Source: Rhodospirillaceae bacterium (lineage in GTDB: Bacteria > Pseudomonadota > Alphaproteobacteria > UBA8366). Taken from it: 64,000 bases of DNA. Within the stretch, counting starts at the first letter, position 1, and the number at the start of each line of letters is the position of its first letter. The translations under genes and the position numbers were made by a program. Positions 1-9,764 of the stretch are shown here, one piece after another. A model generated the notes under the pieces. That model saw only the letters and a program-made list of their open reading frames with translations, was not told where the DNA came from and made no database searches. The stretch lies in assembly GCA_002716125.1 (NCBI GenBank), contig PAZH01000022.1, positions 3,243-67,242 on the forward strand. The letters run 5' to 3'.

Positions 1-531
1 CGCTGCTATGTGGCGGCCCCTTATGAAGAGCTTTGGGTACAGACCGAAGCGTTGCGGAGCATACCTGCCGCGATCATGCCGATTGCCTGCATCTTCGCGA
101 TTGCCGGTGTCTCGACGCGGACGGTAACGTCCGTTGGTGGCGAGACGATGTCGCCGGAAGACGCAAGACCGCGTGGTATTCTCACGGTAACCCGGCACCC
201 GCTCATGTGGGGTTTCGCGCTCTGGGCATTGGCCCATTTGGCGCCCAACGGCGACATGGCGAGCCTGATCTTCTTTGGGGGATTCGCCTTTTTGGCCTTG
301 GCCGGTATGGCGCATATCGACCATCGCCGGCAATCGGTCATGGGCAGCGATTGGGGACCGGTCGCGCTGACGACATCGGCCATTCCCTTCCTCGCCTATA
401 TCCAAGGGCGAACGCCGATCGACTGGAAGGGTATCGGAGTTGCGCGCCTGGCGATGGGCATCGCGCTTTACGCCCTCCTCCTGATCGCCCACGAATGGGC
501 CATTGGCGTCTCGCCGATGCCGGGCGGCTAG
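1..531 (+). CDS. NnrU family membrane protein, 5'-truncated by window edge
   Basis: The reading frame is open to the first base, so the true start lies outside the window; a GTG at position 10 is internal. Counting from that GTG, the conserved NnrU signature ([16 protein letters not shown]) is at residues 62-77, followed by NGD and hydrophobic stretches consistent with several membrane helices. NnrU-family proteins are integral inner-membrane proteins, first linked to denitrification (nitrite/NO metabolism) and distantly related to isoprenylcysteine methyltransferase-like proteins; their exact reaction is unsettled. Its stop overlaps the convergent argG stop through a shared CTAG. Family call is firm, function is not. 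Confidence 0.85.
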   Translation, partial: RCYVAAPYEELWVQTEALRSIPAAIMPIACIFAIAGVSTRTVTSVGGETMSPEDARPRGILTVTRHPLMWGFALWALAHLAPNGDMASLIFFGGFAFLALAGMAHIDHRRQSVMGSDWGPVALTTSAIPFLAYIQGRTPIDWKGIGVARLAMGIALYALLLIAHEWAIGVSPMPGG

Positions 532-1745
532 CCGCCCCGCTTTTGTGCGAGCCGGAGCCGCAGCGCGTTTAGCTTGATGAAGCCTTCCGCGTCGCGCTGA
601 TCGTAGACGGCATCTTCTTCGAACGTGACGTGCTCGAGGCTGTAGAGGCTGGTCGGACTGGTGCGACCGACCGTGTGGATGCCGCCTTTGTAGAGTTTCA
701 AGCGGACGCTGCCGGACACGTGTTCCTGGCTCTGGTCGATCAGGGCCTGCAGCATCTCACGCTCCGGCGAAAACCAGAACCCGTTATAGATAAGTTCCGC
801 GTAGCGCGGCATCAGCTCGTCCTTGAGATGCGCCGCGCCCCTGTCGAGAGTGATCGATTCCATGGCGCGGTGTGCGGCCAATAGAACGGTGCCGCCTGGC
901 GTCTCGTAGACGCCGCGCGACTTCATGCCGACAAACCGATTTTCCACCAAGTCGAGCCGACCAATACCGTTGGCGCCGCCGAGCTCGTTGAGTTTGGTGA
1001 GTAGTGTCGCCGGCGACATGGCTTCGCCGTCGATGGAAACGGCGTCACCCTTCTCGAAGCCAATCTCGACATAGGTCGGCGTATCGGGTGCTTCTTCGGG
1101 AGAGACGGAGCGGGAATAGACGTATTCCGGCGCTTCTTCGGCTGGGTCTTCCAGAACCTTTCCTTCCGCCGAGATGTGCAGCAGGTTGGCGTCGACCGAG
1201 AACGGTGCTTCGCCGCGCTTGTCCTTCGGCACGGGAATTTGGTGCGATTCCGCGTATTCGATAAGGCGGGTCCGGCTGGTGAGATCCCACTCCCGCCACG
1301 GTGCGATCACCTTGATGTCCGGATTGAGACCGTAATAGCCGAGCTCGAACCGCACCTGGTCATTGCCTTTGCCGGTTGCGCCATGCGAGACCGCGTCAGC
1401 GCCGGTCTCGGCTGCAATCTCAATCTGACGCTTGGCGATCAGTGGGCGGGCGATCGATGTGCCGAGCAGATAGACGCCCTCATAGACGGCATTGGCGCGA
1501 AACATCGGGAACACGAAGTCGCGGACGAATTCTTCGCGCAGATCTTCGATGTAGATCTCCTTCACGCCCATGAGTTCGGCTTTTTGGCGCGCGGGTTCCA
1601 GTTCCTCACCTTGGCCGAGATCGGCGGTGAAGGTGACGACTTCACAATTGTAGGTATCCTGCAACCAGCGCAGAATCACTGAGGTGTCGAGGCCGCCCGA
1701 ATAGGCGAGTACGACTTTTTTGACGTCCGTTAGATCGTCGGCCAT
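528..1745 (-). CDS. argG: Argininosuccinate synthase
   Basis: Encodes 405 residues, the usual length for this enzyme. It condenses citrulline and aspartate with ATP to argininosuccinate, the penultimate step of arginine synthesis in the cytosol. The N-terminal PP-loop ATP-pyrophosphatase motif AYSGGLDTS is at residues 14-22, followed by the TADLGQGEE segment. Downstream, the family signatures [13 protein letters not shown] and [15 protein letters not shown] are intact. The gene stands alone: convergent with nnrU on one side and divergent from the RraA-family gene on the other, with about 160 bp between. No ARG-box-like operator could be identified by eye. Identification is essentially certain. 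Confidence 0.98.
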   Translation of the reverse strand: MADDLTDVKKVVLAYSGGLDTSVILRWLQDTYNCEVVTFTADLGQGEELEPARQKAELMGVKEIYIEDLREEFVRDFVFPMFRANAVYEGVYLLGTSIARPLIAKRQIEIAAETGADAVSHGATGKGNDQVRFELGYYGLNPDIKVIAPWREWDLTSRTRLIEYAESHQIPVPKDKRGEAPFSVDANLLHISAEGKVLEDPAEEAPEYVYSRSVSPEEAPDTPTYVEIGFEKGDAVSIDGEAMSPATLLTKLNELGGANGIGRLDLVENRFVGMKSRGVYETPGGTVLLAAHRAMESITLDRGAAHLKDELMPRYAELIYNGFWFSPEREMLQALIDQSQEHVSGSVRLKLYKGGIHTVGRTSPTSLYSLEHVTFEEDAVYDQRDAEGFIKLNALRLRLAQKRGG

Positions 1746-1903
1746 GGGGTCTCTCCGGCCCTTGAAAATTTCCTATAAGCGGGCGCGGAGTATAGGGCTT
1801 TACGGCTTGTCGGCAAGCGCTTGCAATGCCTGGCGAATCCCGATTAGGTGGCCACCGGGAATTGGGCGGGCGCAGTCCCGAGTCACAGGGAGATCGTTAA
1901 ACA

Positions 1904-2605
1904 ATGACGAAACTGACTGAGGAACAACTAGCGGCATTGGCGGCGTTGGACACACCGACGGTGTGCAATGCGCTGGAGATCGTGGCGCCTGAACGCCGCG
2001 GCTACGGCTACACCACCAAGCCTATGGTTTGCGCCCGCCCGTCCCTGGCACCGATCGTGGGATACGCGCGGACCGCCCGTATTCGGGCCAAAACACCGCC
2101 GCAACGCGACGCCGCCGTCATGAAGCAGCAGCGGCTCGACTACTACCAGTACATCGACGAAGGGCCGAAACCGTCGATCACGGTGATCGAAGACCTCGAC
2201 GAGCCGGCTGGATTCGGTGCGTTCTGGGGAGAGGTCCAGTCGAATATCCACAAAGGGCTGGGCTGCCTTGGTGTGGTGACCAGCGGTAGTGTGCGCGATA
2301 TCCCGGATTGCGCCGAGGGTTTTCAGATGATCGCAGGCTCCTTCGGTCCTTCGCATGCGTGGGTCCACCTGGTCGATTTCGACACCGAAGTCTCGGTCCA
2401 CGGCATGGATGTGGCGCCGATGGATATCGTGCACGCGGATCAGCACGGCGCTGTGGTGATTCCGCTCGCCGTGGCGAAAGACGTGCCAGAGGCGGCCGCG
2501 ATGATCGCACGGAAGGAAGCCGTCACGATAGGCGCGGCTCAAGAACCGGGCTTCAACTTCGAGCGTCTTAAGCAAGCCATGGGTGACGCTGAGGACGTGC
2601 ACTAG
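1904..2605 (+). CDS. RraA family protein (HMG/CHA aldolase-like)
   Basis: 233 residues with the RraA/demethylmenaquinone methyltransferase-like fold signature: G-x-V-x-S-G-S-V-R-D near residues 123-132, where R131 and D132 correspond to the metal/substrate pair, and a C-terminal HADQHGAVVIP block. Family members are divalent-metal pyruvate aldolases acting on 4-hydroxy-4-methyl-2-oxoglutarate or 4-carboxy-4-hydroxy-2-oxoadipate, oxaloacetate decarboxylases, or RNase E regulators. The Arg-Asp pair and the nearby aromatic catabolic genes favour an aldolase/decarboxylase role, which is inference. An AGGGAGA purine run lies a little upstream of the ATG. Confidence 0.85.
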   Translation: MTKLTEEQLAALAALDTPTVCNALEIVAPERRGYGYTTKPMVCARPSLAPIVGYARTARIRAKTPPQRDAAVMKQQRLDYYQYIDEGPKPSITVIEDLDEPAGFGAFWGEVQSNIHKGLGCLGVVTSGSVRDIPDCAEGFQMIAGSFGPSHAWVHLVDFDTEVSVHGMDVAPMDIVHADQHGAVVIPLAVAKDVPEAAAMIARKEAVTIGAAQEPGFNFERLKQAMGDAEDVH

Positions 2606-2626
2606 GCCCAAACCGGGCGAGACGGA

Positions 2627-3232
2627 ATGTTGGCTCGACTCACCGCTTTCTTCATCGCCGCATTCCTGGGCGCGTGTAGCGGCCTTCTGGAAACCGGAAT
2701 CGGCCTCGACCAGCAGCTTGAGCGGTACCAGTTTGCGCCAGGCATCCCGGAACCTGTCGGACCGGATCACCCGCTCTACAAGAACGTAGAAGTTGCCCCG
2801 ATCGAGAAGATGCCGGAGCGCATTTCTTTCTATCTCAGTCATATTGCGGATCGAGAAGAATATCGCCGCGGCCTAGAATCGGCGCTGCGCGATGCGAATC
2901 TGTTGAGTCCGGACCGCCCGTCCGCCCGCTACATCTTGTGTATGATTATGAAGAATTTAAACATCCCGTTTCAGATCGGATGGACACAAGACAGCAGCGC
3001 GCGATTTAGGTATGTGCTGACGCCGATCTATTCGACCGGACCGCGCCTGCAGCTCGATCGGACCTATGTGGTTGGAGTATCGGCTTCGACCAACAACGCA
3101 AATCGCGCGAAAACAGCGTCGGCCCGCGTTGCCCTATTGAACAGTATTCGCTCCGCGACCTGGTGCCTGGCGAGTTATGATAACGGCCGTTTTCCCGGAG
3201 ATTGCAGCCAACGCATACAAAGACGTGAGTGA
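2627..3232 (+). CDS. Putative lipoprotein of unknown function
   Basis: 201 residues. The N-terminus has a short hydrophobic stretch ending in LGAC (Cys17), a typical lipobox, so the mature protein is probably anchored to the periplasmic face of a membrane. The remainder is polar and mixed, with no recognised catalytic motif; a central region (VLTPIYSTGPRLQLDRTYVV) looks beta-rich. It begins 21 bp after the RraA-family stop on the same strand and may be co-transcribed. I do not recognise a family. Confidence 0.7.
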   Translation: MLARLTAFFIAAFLGACSGLLETGIGLDQQLERYQFAPGIPEPVGPDHPLYKNVEVAPIEKMPERISFYLSHIADREEYRRGLESALRDANLLSPDRPSARYILCMIMKNLNIPFQIGWTQDSSARFRYVLTPIYSTGPRLQLDRTYVVGVSASTNNANRAKTASARVALLNSIRSATWCLASYDNGRFPGDCSQRIQRRE

Positions 3233-3313
3233 ACCGATAACGAAGTCAGCCCCTAGCCGAATTGTTTCGCTGCGTGGGTGGCCTATGTCCCTGATTTCAG
3301 GAGGACTGGCAGT

Positions 3314-4126
3314 ATGAAAATCGGTGTTTGTATCTCGTTAACCGAAGAGCAGGCGATCAGCCGCGAGAAACTGGTCGAAGGCCCGAAAATGGTCGAGCGA
3401 TTGGGGTTCGACGGATTATGGTTTTTCGACACGATCGGCCGTGCCCGCGCGTTGCCCGACCCGCTGATCGGCGTCTCGGTCGCGGCCTCTGTAACGGAGC
3501 GGATCACACTTGGGACCTGCATCTATCAAGTTCCGCTCCGCAATCCGGTGGAATTGGCGCATCGGATGATGACGGTAAACTTGCTGGCGGGTGACCGCTT
3601 GCTTTGGGGTGTGGGGGCCGGTTCGACGCAGGACGACTTTTCCGCGGTTGGCGAAGACTATGAGGGGCGTTTCAAGAAATTGCGCGCCGCATTGCCGACC
3701 ATGCGACAGCTTTGGGCCGGGGATACCGTTGACGGGACGAATTTGCAGCCGTGGCCCGAAGTCCGCAAAGGCCCGAAGATTCTCATCGGCAGTTGGGCTG
3801 GCAGTATTTGGATTCCGCGCGCGGCGAAGGAGTTCGATGGCTGGATCGCGTCCGGTCACTACACGAATATCGACACGATGAAGGAAGGCCTCGAACGCTT
3901 CCGAGGCGAAGGCGTCGGCACCGCGGTTGCGGCGAATATCCGGGTCGATCTCACGAAACCGACAACCGATCTCGCGGGGATGCAGGGTTTCACCCTTGAA
4001 TGCGACGCGGACGAAGCGAAAAGGCGTCTCGACATGGTGAGGGACGCCGGGTTCGATCACATCGTTCTCGTTGTCAACGAGGCCAGCGAAGAAAACTTAA
4101 CGGCGATCCGGGCGCTCGCGGAATAA
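3314..4126 (+). CDS. LLM class flavin-dependent oxidoreductase
   Basis: 270 residues starting MKIGVCISL. I place the start here because AGGAGG at 3299-3304 lies 9 bp upstream of this ATG, whereas an earlier in-frame start at 3278 has none. The luciferase-like TIM barrel is shown by GFDGLWFFD, GTCIYQVPLRNPVELAHRMMTVNLLAGDR split over the middle, and the glycine-rich segment LLWGVGAGSTQDDF. Such enzymes use FMNH2 or F420 for monooxygenation or reduction of small organics. It is one of five LLM proteins in this window. Cofactor and substrate cannot be told from sequence; it ends 5 bp from the convergent gentisate dioxygenase stop. Confidence 0.88.
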   Translation: MKIGVCISLTEEQAISREKLVEGPKMVERLGFDGLWFFDTIGRARALPDPLIGVSVAASVTERITLGTCIYQVPLRNPVELAHRMMTVNLLAGDRLLWGVGAGSTQDDFSAVGEDYEGRFKKLRAALPTMRQLWAGDTVDGTNLQPWPEVRKGPKILIGSWAGSIWIPRAAKEFDGWIASGHYTNIDTMKEGLERFRGEGVGTAVAANIRVDLTKPTTDLAGMQGFTLECDADEAKRRLDMVRDAGFDHIVLVVNEASEENLTAIRALAE

Positions 4127-4130
4127 ATCG

Positions 4131-5168
4131 TTAGCCGCGCTTTTCGCGCCATAGCGCGAGTTTTTCTTGCACCGGGCGGTCCGAAAAACTGAACAAGATC
4201 GTTTCCTCTGCCGCTTCATGGACGACAGGCTGCCAGCTGGGCACGACAAAAATATCTTTCGGACCCCAATCAAGATGCGTGCGGCCAATTCGGGTTTTCC
4301 CTTTGCCTTCGACGCAGACAAAGACCGTTGCATCGGTTGTCCGGTAGCGTTCCGTTGAAAACCCTTTCGGCAAGAGTTGGATAAAGGACCCGATGGTCGG
4401 CATGGCGTGCCCGCCGTCGTTTGGGTTCGTGTAGCGCATCTTGAGGCCGTGGCAGGGGTCCCATTCGTCCCGCTGCTTCATAGCTTCCAGGGCTTCCCGG
4501 GCGCGAGCATAGGGATAAGCGAACAACGGCGAGACCGGCGACGATGACTTGTAGTCGACCGGCAACATGTTGGCGCCGTAACGGGCAGAACTGTCGCCGT
4601 CCGGTGTGTCGATGGGTTGCTCGTCCTCGGGGTAACCCTCGGCAAAGGACGTGTCGAAAAAACGCACCAGTGGGATATCGAGGCCGTCGAGCCAGATCAT
4701 GGGTGCATCGGATTCGTTGCCGTGATCGTGCCAGGACCAAGGTGGTGTGATGACGAAATCGCCTTCTTCCATGATCGTGCGTTCGCCGTCGACAGCCGTT
4801 TGCCCGCCGGATCCTTCCATAATAAATCGCAGCGCCGATTGACTGTGCCGGTGCGCGGGCGCCACTTCGCCCGGTAGAACGAGCTGCAAGCCCGAGAAAA
4901 GCGAAGTCGTGATGCGTGCCTCGCCGGCGAAACCCGGGTTCTCGAGTATTAAGACGCGGCGCTCGGCTTCCTTAGCGGAAATCAAGTTGCCGGCCTCCAG
5001 AATTCGTTCGCGCAGCATCGAATAGCGCCAAAGATGCGCTTGGCAGTCGCTCTTCGGCTCTTTGGTGATGAGCGTGCTGAACACTTGCCAAAGAGGCGCC
5101 AAATTGTCCGCGCGAATGCGTTCGTAATAGGCGAGTCGCTCAGGTGACTCCTCGGAGTTTTTGTTCAT
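4131..5168 (-). CDS. Gentisate 1,2-dioxygenase
   Basis: 345 residues, the normal length for this bicupin ring-cleavage enzyme, which opens gentisate (2,5-dihydroxybenzoate) to maleylpyruvate using Fe(II) and O2. The N-terminal cupin has the metal ligands in HRHSQSALRF (His106, His108) and PWSWHDHG (His147). The N-terminal region with LWRYSMLR and the closing FSFSDRPVQEKL are typical of the family. It is the second gene of a leftward set, 16 bp after the FAD monooxygenase that would make its substrate. Maleylpyruvate isomerase and fumarylpyruvate hydrolase, the next steps, are not adjacent. Confidence 0.93.
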   Translation of the reverse strand: MNKNSEESPERLAYYERIRADNLAPLWQVFSTLITKEPKSDCQAHLWRYSMLRERILEAGNLISAKEAERRVLILENPGFAGEARITTSLFSGLQLVLPGEVAPAHRHSQSALRFIMEGSGGQTAVDGERTIMEEGDFVITPPWSWHDHGNESDAPMIWLDGLDIPLVRFFDTSFAEGYPEDEQPIDTPDGDSSARYGANMLPVDYKSSSPVSPLFAYPYARAREALEAMKQRDEWDPCHGLKMRYTNPNDGGHAMPTIGSFIQLLPKGFSTERYRTTDATVFVCVEGKGKTRIGRTHLDWGPKDIFVVPSWQPVVHEAAEETILFSFSDRPVQEKLALWREKRG

Positions 5169-5184
5169 TCCGTTACCTCTCCAC

Positions 5185-6387
5185 CTAGAGAATCTGGCCG
5201 CCGGCCTCGTCGACCCCGTTGTAGAGCCACGCCATGCCTTGATAGGCCTGCTCGGGCGTGCGGGGCGATAAGGTCATGTTACGGAGCTCCCGGGTCACGC
5301 CCTCGGCATGATAGACGTCGCCGTAGAAGCGAGCCGTCAATTGGAGGCGGCCCGTTCGCAGATACCGATGCGATTGATAGGCTTGGAACGCAGGCGTGTA
5401 ATTACCGTCGTGGGCCGCTAATTGATGGGCGAGGCAAACGGCATCCTCAATCGCCATACAGGCACCCTGCGCCAGATATTGCAGCATTGGATGGGCCGCG
5501 TCGCCCAGCAGTGTGACCGGACCTTGGCTCCAATCCTTGATCGGTTCGCGATCGCAGAGAACCCACATACGCCATGACTCGATTTTACCGAGGAGCTCGA
5601 GAACATGCGGATGTTCACCAGCAAAGCGTTCGAACAGTTCCTCCGAATCGCCGAAGACATCCCAGCCTTCTTCGTATCGATCGCTGTGAAAAACCGCGAC
5701 AAGATTGAAAATTTCACCCCGGCGTAAGGGATACTGTACGAGGTGGGTTCGCGGCCCCGCCCATAGTACGACCTCGTTCCATCGTAGATGCGGCGGCATA
5801 TCCGCTGCCGGTAGAACGGCACGGTAGGCGATATGGCCCGAGACGCGAGGTGCGCCGTCGCCGATTAATTTTGCCCGGACGTTCGACCAAAGACCGTCCG
5901 CCCCGATTAAGGCTGCGCCTTCCAGCTTTCCGCCGTCCTCCAGTGTCACTGTGACCCCGTCTCCCGCGAATTCGAAATCTTCGACTTTGGCGGCTGTGGC
6001 CAGTTCGACATGGGCTTCCGCCTTGCAGGCATCGAGCAGGGCATTATGCAAGTCTGGCCGATAGGTGACGGCGTACGGATACGGAAACACGGCACGAAAG
6101 GCATCATCGTTGAGGGGCACGCGCGTGACGACTTCGCCATCCAGCGCGTCGCGCATGACCAAAGCATCCGGACGCACGGCGGTCTCTTCGATCGCGGTTG
6201 TCAAACCCAGTTGTTCGAACATCTTGAAGACGTTCGGACCCAATTGGATACCGGCGCCGATCTCGCCGAATTCGCGCGATTGCTCAAGCAACCGGACGGC
6301 GTAGCCTTTCCGTGCCAATGTCAGGGCGGCGGCGGCCCCGCCGATGCCACCGCCAGCGATCAAGATCGGTGCATCCGTCACGACCAT
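5185..6387 (-). CDS. FAD-dependent monooxygenase, probable 3-hydroxybenzoate 6-monooxygenase
   Basis: 400 residues of the group A flavoprotein hydroxylase family. The Rossmann motif LIAGGGIGGAAAALTL is at residues 9-24, followed by GAGIQLGPN; the second FAD motif LLGDAAHPMLQYLAQGACM lies near residue 300. The N-terminal pattern and the immediately downstream gentisate 1,2-dioxygenase support para-hydroxylation of 3-hydroxybenzoate to gentisate with NAD(P)H and O2. A salicylate-type hydroxylase is the main alternative. Its start overlaps the end of the upstream alpha/beta hydrolase by 10 bp, so the three genes are probably one transcript. Confidence 0.85.
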   Translation of the reverse strand: MVVTDAPILIAGGGIGGAAAALTLARKGYAVRLLEQSREFGEIGAGIQLGPNVFKMFEQLGLTTAIEETAVRPDALVMRDALDGEVVTRVPLNDDAFRAVFPYPYAVTYRPDLHNALLDACKAEAHVELATAAKVEDFEFAGDGVTVTLEDGGKLEGAALIGADGLWSNVRAKLIGDGAPRVSGHIAYRAVLPAADMPPHLRWNEVVLWAGPRTHLVQYPLRRGEIFNLVAVFHSDRYEEGWDVFGDSEELFERFAGEHPHVLELLGKIESWRMWVLCDREPIKDWSQGPVTLLGDAAHPMLQYLAQGACMAIEDAVCLAHQLAAHDGNYTPAFQAYQSHRYLRTGRLQLTARFYGDVYHAEGVTRELRNMTLSPRTPEQAYQGMAWLYNGVDEAGGQIL

Positions 6388-7211
6388 CCTCCGCTTTCGA
6401 TCCGGGCCATATGTGTCTCGATGATCGACGCAACCGCTTCCGGATGGGTCAATGGCGACATGTGTTCGGCATCGGGAATTATCACGTATTGGGCATTGGG
6501 CAAGGTATCACGAAGCAACTCCGTTACCCTGCGATCGGGTGCCGTTGTTTTTTCCCCGCAGACGACCGTCACAGGAAGCGATAGTGTGCGGCAATCGTCG
6601 AGGGATGTCGGATTTGCGAGGTTCGATTCGAAGGCTTGATACGTCGCTTCGGATTGGCCGAGAAAGCGCATCTGCGTCTTGTCCGGGAACCCGTTCCATG
6701 TACCCGCACCGTTGCGGTAATCGATAAAAAACGCCCAAGCGCCCCGCTCGTCCCCTTTTCTGATGCGGTCGAGAAAGCCGTGTGCGAGGAACTCATACTC
6801 GCCGAAGAGCTTTTTCTCGCCGGCTTCCGCCAAAAGGGGCGCGAGCATCGGCTCGATCAAGACAAGGCTGCGGACATTTGCCAACTCTCGCAGGACCATA
6901 CGAACGGCGCTGGCGCCGCCGTAGGAATGCCCGACGACGTCGACGGTCGAGTCGGCGAGGCCGGCATGTGTCAGTGCCGCGACAACGAGGTCGGCTTGAT
7001 CGTCGTGCTGTAGCGTTTCGTCCGAGTCCCAGCCGTCGGTGCCGCCATAGCCGTAGAAATCCGGTGTCAAAAGACGGCGTGCCGTGAGTTTCTCACCGGC
7101 CTTGCGCCACTGCGCGCCTGAACTGCCGCCGGAATGGAGCAGCAGCAACGGCGTGCCATTGCCATTGTCACCATAGTGAACCGCCGCATTTCCATATCGA
7201 AACTCGGGCAT
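6378..7211 (-). CDS. Alpha/beta hydrolase
   Basis: 277 residues. The nucleophile elbow GHSYGG places the catalytic Ser at residue 96; the oxyanion region is LLLLHSGGSSGAQW near residue 22-35, and the likely catalytic His is in DAEHMSP near the C-terminus. It is the first gene of the leftward gentisate set and overlaps the monooxygenase by 10 bp. A plausible job is hydrolysis of an ester that releases an aromatic acid feeding the pathway; this is inferred from position only. It is divergent from the MFS transporter gene with about 80 bp between. Confidence 0.88.
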   Translation of the reverse strand: MPEFRYGNAAVHYGDNGNGTPLLLLHSGGSSGAQWRKAGEKLTARRLLTPDFYGYGGTDGWDSDETLQHDDQADLVVAALTHAGLADSTVDVVGHSYGGASAVRMVLRELANVRSLVLIEPMLAPLLAEAGEKKLFGEYEFLAHGFLDRIRKGDERGAWAFFIDYRNGAGTWNGFPDKTQMRFLGQSEATYQAFESNLANPTSLDDCRTLSLPVTVVCGEKTTAPDRRVTELLRDTLPNAQYVIIPDAEHMSPLTHPEAVASIIETHMARIESGGWS

Positions 7212-7293
7212 CGCCCCATATTCCGCCTGTCTTCGTTCTTACGAATGTTGGATGATCGGCGCGGGGTAGGCAAACGAAAGAGCATGAGGGAAT

Positions 7294-8880
7294 ATGGCGG
7301 AAGCCGAGATAGGCGCATCGGCAGGAAGCTCTTTGGAGGATCTCGCCGCCCGCTATGGCGCCGCTTACCCCTGGCTGGTCGCGGTCACCGTGCTCTCTGC
7401 GTTCTCGACCGCCGTCCTAACCAGTAGCATCGTTAATGTGGCGGTGCCTGATGTGATGGGCGCTTTCGGGGTCGGACAAGACCAGGTGCAGTTCATTGCA
7501 ACGGCGTTTTTCGCCACGATGACCGCGAGCCTCCTGATCAGTCCGTGGGTCGTCGATAAGCTCGGTGTTCAATTAACCTTTTCCATATCACTCGTGCTGT
7601 TTGCCATTGGCTCGTTGATCAGCACATTCAGCCCGAACCTGCCGGTGATCATTTTCGGACGCGTCGTGCAAGGATTTGGGTCCGGGATCATGCAGCCGTT
7701 GGTTATGATGGCGTTGGTTCAGGCCTTCCCGCCGGAACGCCGCGGCCTGGCGATGGGATTATTTAGTCTCGGGATCGTCTGTGCGCATGGCGTCGGCCCG
7801 TATATGGGGGGGCTAACCATCGACGCGTTCCATTGGCGGTTCATTTTTCTCCTGCCTTTGCCGATCGTGGTTTTTGCATTCGTCATGGGCTTGTTGTTCC
7901 TGCCGTCCCGCGTCAAAGGGACGAACGCCTCGTTCGATTGGCTCGGATTTGCTCTCCTGAGCGTCTCCATGTTCTGTATGATGACGGTGATCGCAAACGG
8001 TCAGAGAGACGGCTGGCTCTCCAATTCCATATTGGTGACCTTCCTCATCTTCTTGACGACCGGCGAGGCCTTCATTCTCACGCAGATCTACGGCAAGACG
8101 CGAATGATGGAACTGGCGCTGTTCCGGTACATTCCCTTCGCGGCGGCGATCGCGATCTCGCTTGTTTATGGGCTCGTGAATTTCTCGGCGATATACCTCT
8201 ATCCGGTTTTTGGGCAGCTCGTTCAGGAATACACCCCGTCTGCAGCCGGTTTCCTGATATTGCCGGGGGCATTGTTTGCGGTTCTCATCCTGCCGTTTAC
8301 GGGACGGTTCGCGGACGCGGTACCCCCGCAGTTCGGAATCGGCTTGGGTCTTATCCTCTTCGGCATCAGCAATATTATTCTGGCCTCATCCGACATCAGC
8401 ACGATGTTTTGGATTATTGCGATGCTGATTGTCTTGGGCCGGATCGGCTTGGCGTTCATGACGCCGTCGATGATGAGCGCATCGCTCAATACGGTCCCGC
8501 CCGAAAAGATCGGGGAGGCCTCCGCGATCGTGAATTTCATGATGCTTTTCGGTGGGGCGATTGGGATCAACGCATTGGTGGTCCTTTTGGATCGGCGCAC
8601 GCAGTTCCATGGCGAGGCGCTGACGGCGACCCAGACCTCGGCCAACCCGGCGACGCGAGAGTTGTTGGATAATGTGTCGCGGCTGTTGGGCGAAGAAGGA
8701 TTCGCTGAAGCCTTAAGGTCGCCGGTGGCACTCAACTACTTGGGTGACATAGTGCATGCGCAAGCGAACACACTCGGCTTTCAAGACGGCTTCGTTGCGA
8801 TTGCTGTCGTTGCATTCCTGGGTTTGATTCCCGTCAGTATTCTTCATTTCGTGACCCGACGCGCGCGGCAAGCGCGATGA
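7294..8880 (+). CDS. MFS transporter, DHA2 (EmrB/QacA) type
   Basis: 528 residues, almost entirely hydrophobic, in keeping with the 14-helix DHA2 branch of drug:H+ antiporters. Helix 1 (about residues 25-45) is followed by NVAVPDVMGAFGVGQDQVQ, the DHA2 motif D1 region, and a motif-A-like loop (VDKLGVQLTFSIS). GAGGGAAT lies just before the ATG. The gene is divergent from the gentisate operon and its last codons overlap the next gene by ATGA, so it is co-translated with an EamA transporter. Export of an aromatic acid or toxin is possible; the substrate is unknown. Confidence 0.9.
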   Translation: MAEAEIGASAGSSLEDLAARYGAAYPWLVAVTVLSAFSTAVLTSSIVNVAVPDVMGAFGVGQDQVQFIATAFFATMTASLLISPWVVDKLGVQLTFSISLVLFAIGSLISTFSPNLPVIIFGRVVQGFGSGIMQPLVMMALVQAFPPERRGLAMGLFSLGIVCAHGVGPYMGGLTIDAFHWRFIFLLPLPIVVFAFVMGLLFLPSRVKGTNASFDWLGFALLSVSMFCMMTVIANGQRDGWLSNSILVTFLIFLTTGEAFILTQIYGKTRMMELALFRYIPFAAAIAISLVYGLVNFSAIYLYPVFGQLVQEYTPSAAGFLILPGALFAVLILPFTGRFADAVPPQFGIGLGLILFGISNIILASSDISTMFWIIAMLIVLGRIGLAFMTPSMMSASLNTVPPEKIGEASAIVNFMMLFGGAIGINALVVLLDRRTQFHGEALTATQTSANPATRELLDNVSRLLGEEGFAEALRSPVALNYLGDIVHAQANTLGFQDGFVAIAVVAFLGLIPVSILHFVTRRARQAR

Positions 8881-9764
8881 TTGAGGAACGCACTCCACAA
8901 GCACGGCGTTTGATCGCACTCGGCCTTATGGCGGCTGGATCGACGGCGATCAGTTTCGGTGGTTTGGTAATCCGTAATATCGAGCACGCCGACGAGTGGC
9001 AGCTCGTCTTTTATCGCGCCATCGGAATGCTGATTTCGATCTCAATCATCTTGATGCTGCGTTACCGCCGGCACACCATCTTCCGCATACGCGATATCGG
9101 CTGGCCGGGTGTGATCGGTTCGCTGCTCGTCGCCACGGCAAGTATCAGTTTCGTTCAATCGATCACACACACCACGGTTGCGAACTCATTATTCATGCTC
9201 TGTGCCATCCCGTTTATCAGCGCGGCGCTCGCGCGTGTTTTTCTCAAGGAGGCGCTTCCCGGACGGACGGTTTTCACGATGGCGCTCGCCGCGGCGGGCA
9301 TTCTTATTATGCTGGTCGAAGGGGTCGGTTCCGGATCGATGTTCGGCAACGCGATGGGCCTTCTGACGGCGGTCTCCTTTGCGACCTATGCGGTGATCGT
9401 CCGTTGGCGCCGTGAAATTGATATGTTGCCGGTGCTCGTCCTCTCGTCGGTGATCATCATTGTCTCTGGTGCCATCGTGACGGGAGGGGCCTTGGGCGTG
9501 CCGCTTCGAGATATCGTGCTCTGCCTCCTGTGGGGCGGCGTGCTGTCCGGCTTTGCGAACTGGATGTTTATCGTCGCGTCGCGGCAATTGATCGCCGCGG
9601 AAGTCACCTTGGTGATGCAGCTCGAATTCGTCTTCGGACCGATTTGGGTCTGGTTGTTCATCGATGAGGTGCCGACGCAACTCACCCTAATCGGCGGCTC
9701 GCTCGTCTTGGGCGCCGTTTTGTATCGCGCGATGGCTGAGTTGCGGCGTGCGAGCCCGGACTAA
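8877..9764 (+). CDS. DMT family transporter (EamA domains)
   Basis: 295 residues with about ten predicted membrane helices in two EamA repeats: the first spans roughly residues 10-140, the second 150-290, each ending in the characteristic small-residue-rich helix (LAAAGILIMLVEG; LTLIGGSLVLGAVLY). These inner-membrane proteins export or import metabolites or amino acids. The ATG sits inside the stop region of the MFS gene (ATGA), indicating translational coupling. It converges on the ThDP enzyme gene with a 4-bp overlap of the tails. Confidence 0.9.
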   Translation: MIEERTPQARRLIALGLMAAGSTAISFGGLVIRNIEHADEWQLVFYRAIGMLISISIILMLRYRRHTIFRIRDIGWPGVIGSLLVATASISFVQSITHTTVANSLFMLCAIPFISAALARVFLKEALPGRTVFTMALAAAGILIMLVEGVGSGSMFGNAMGLLTAVSFATYAVIVRWRREIDMLPVLVLSSVIIIVSGAIVTGGALGVPLRDIVLCLLWGGVLSGFANWMFIVASRQLIAAEVTLVMQLEFVFGPIWVWLFIDEVPTQLTLIGGSLVLGAVLYRAMAELRRASPD

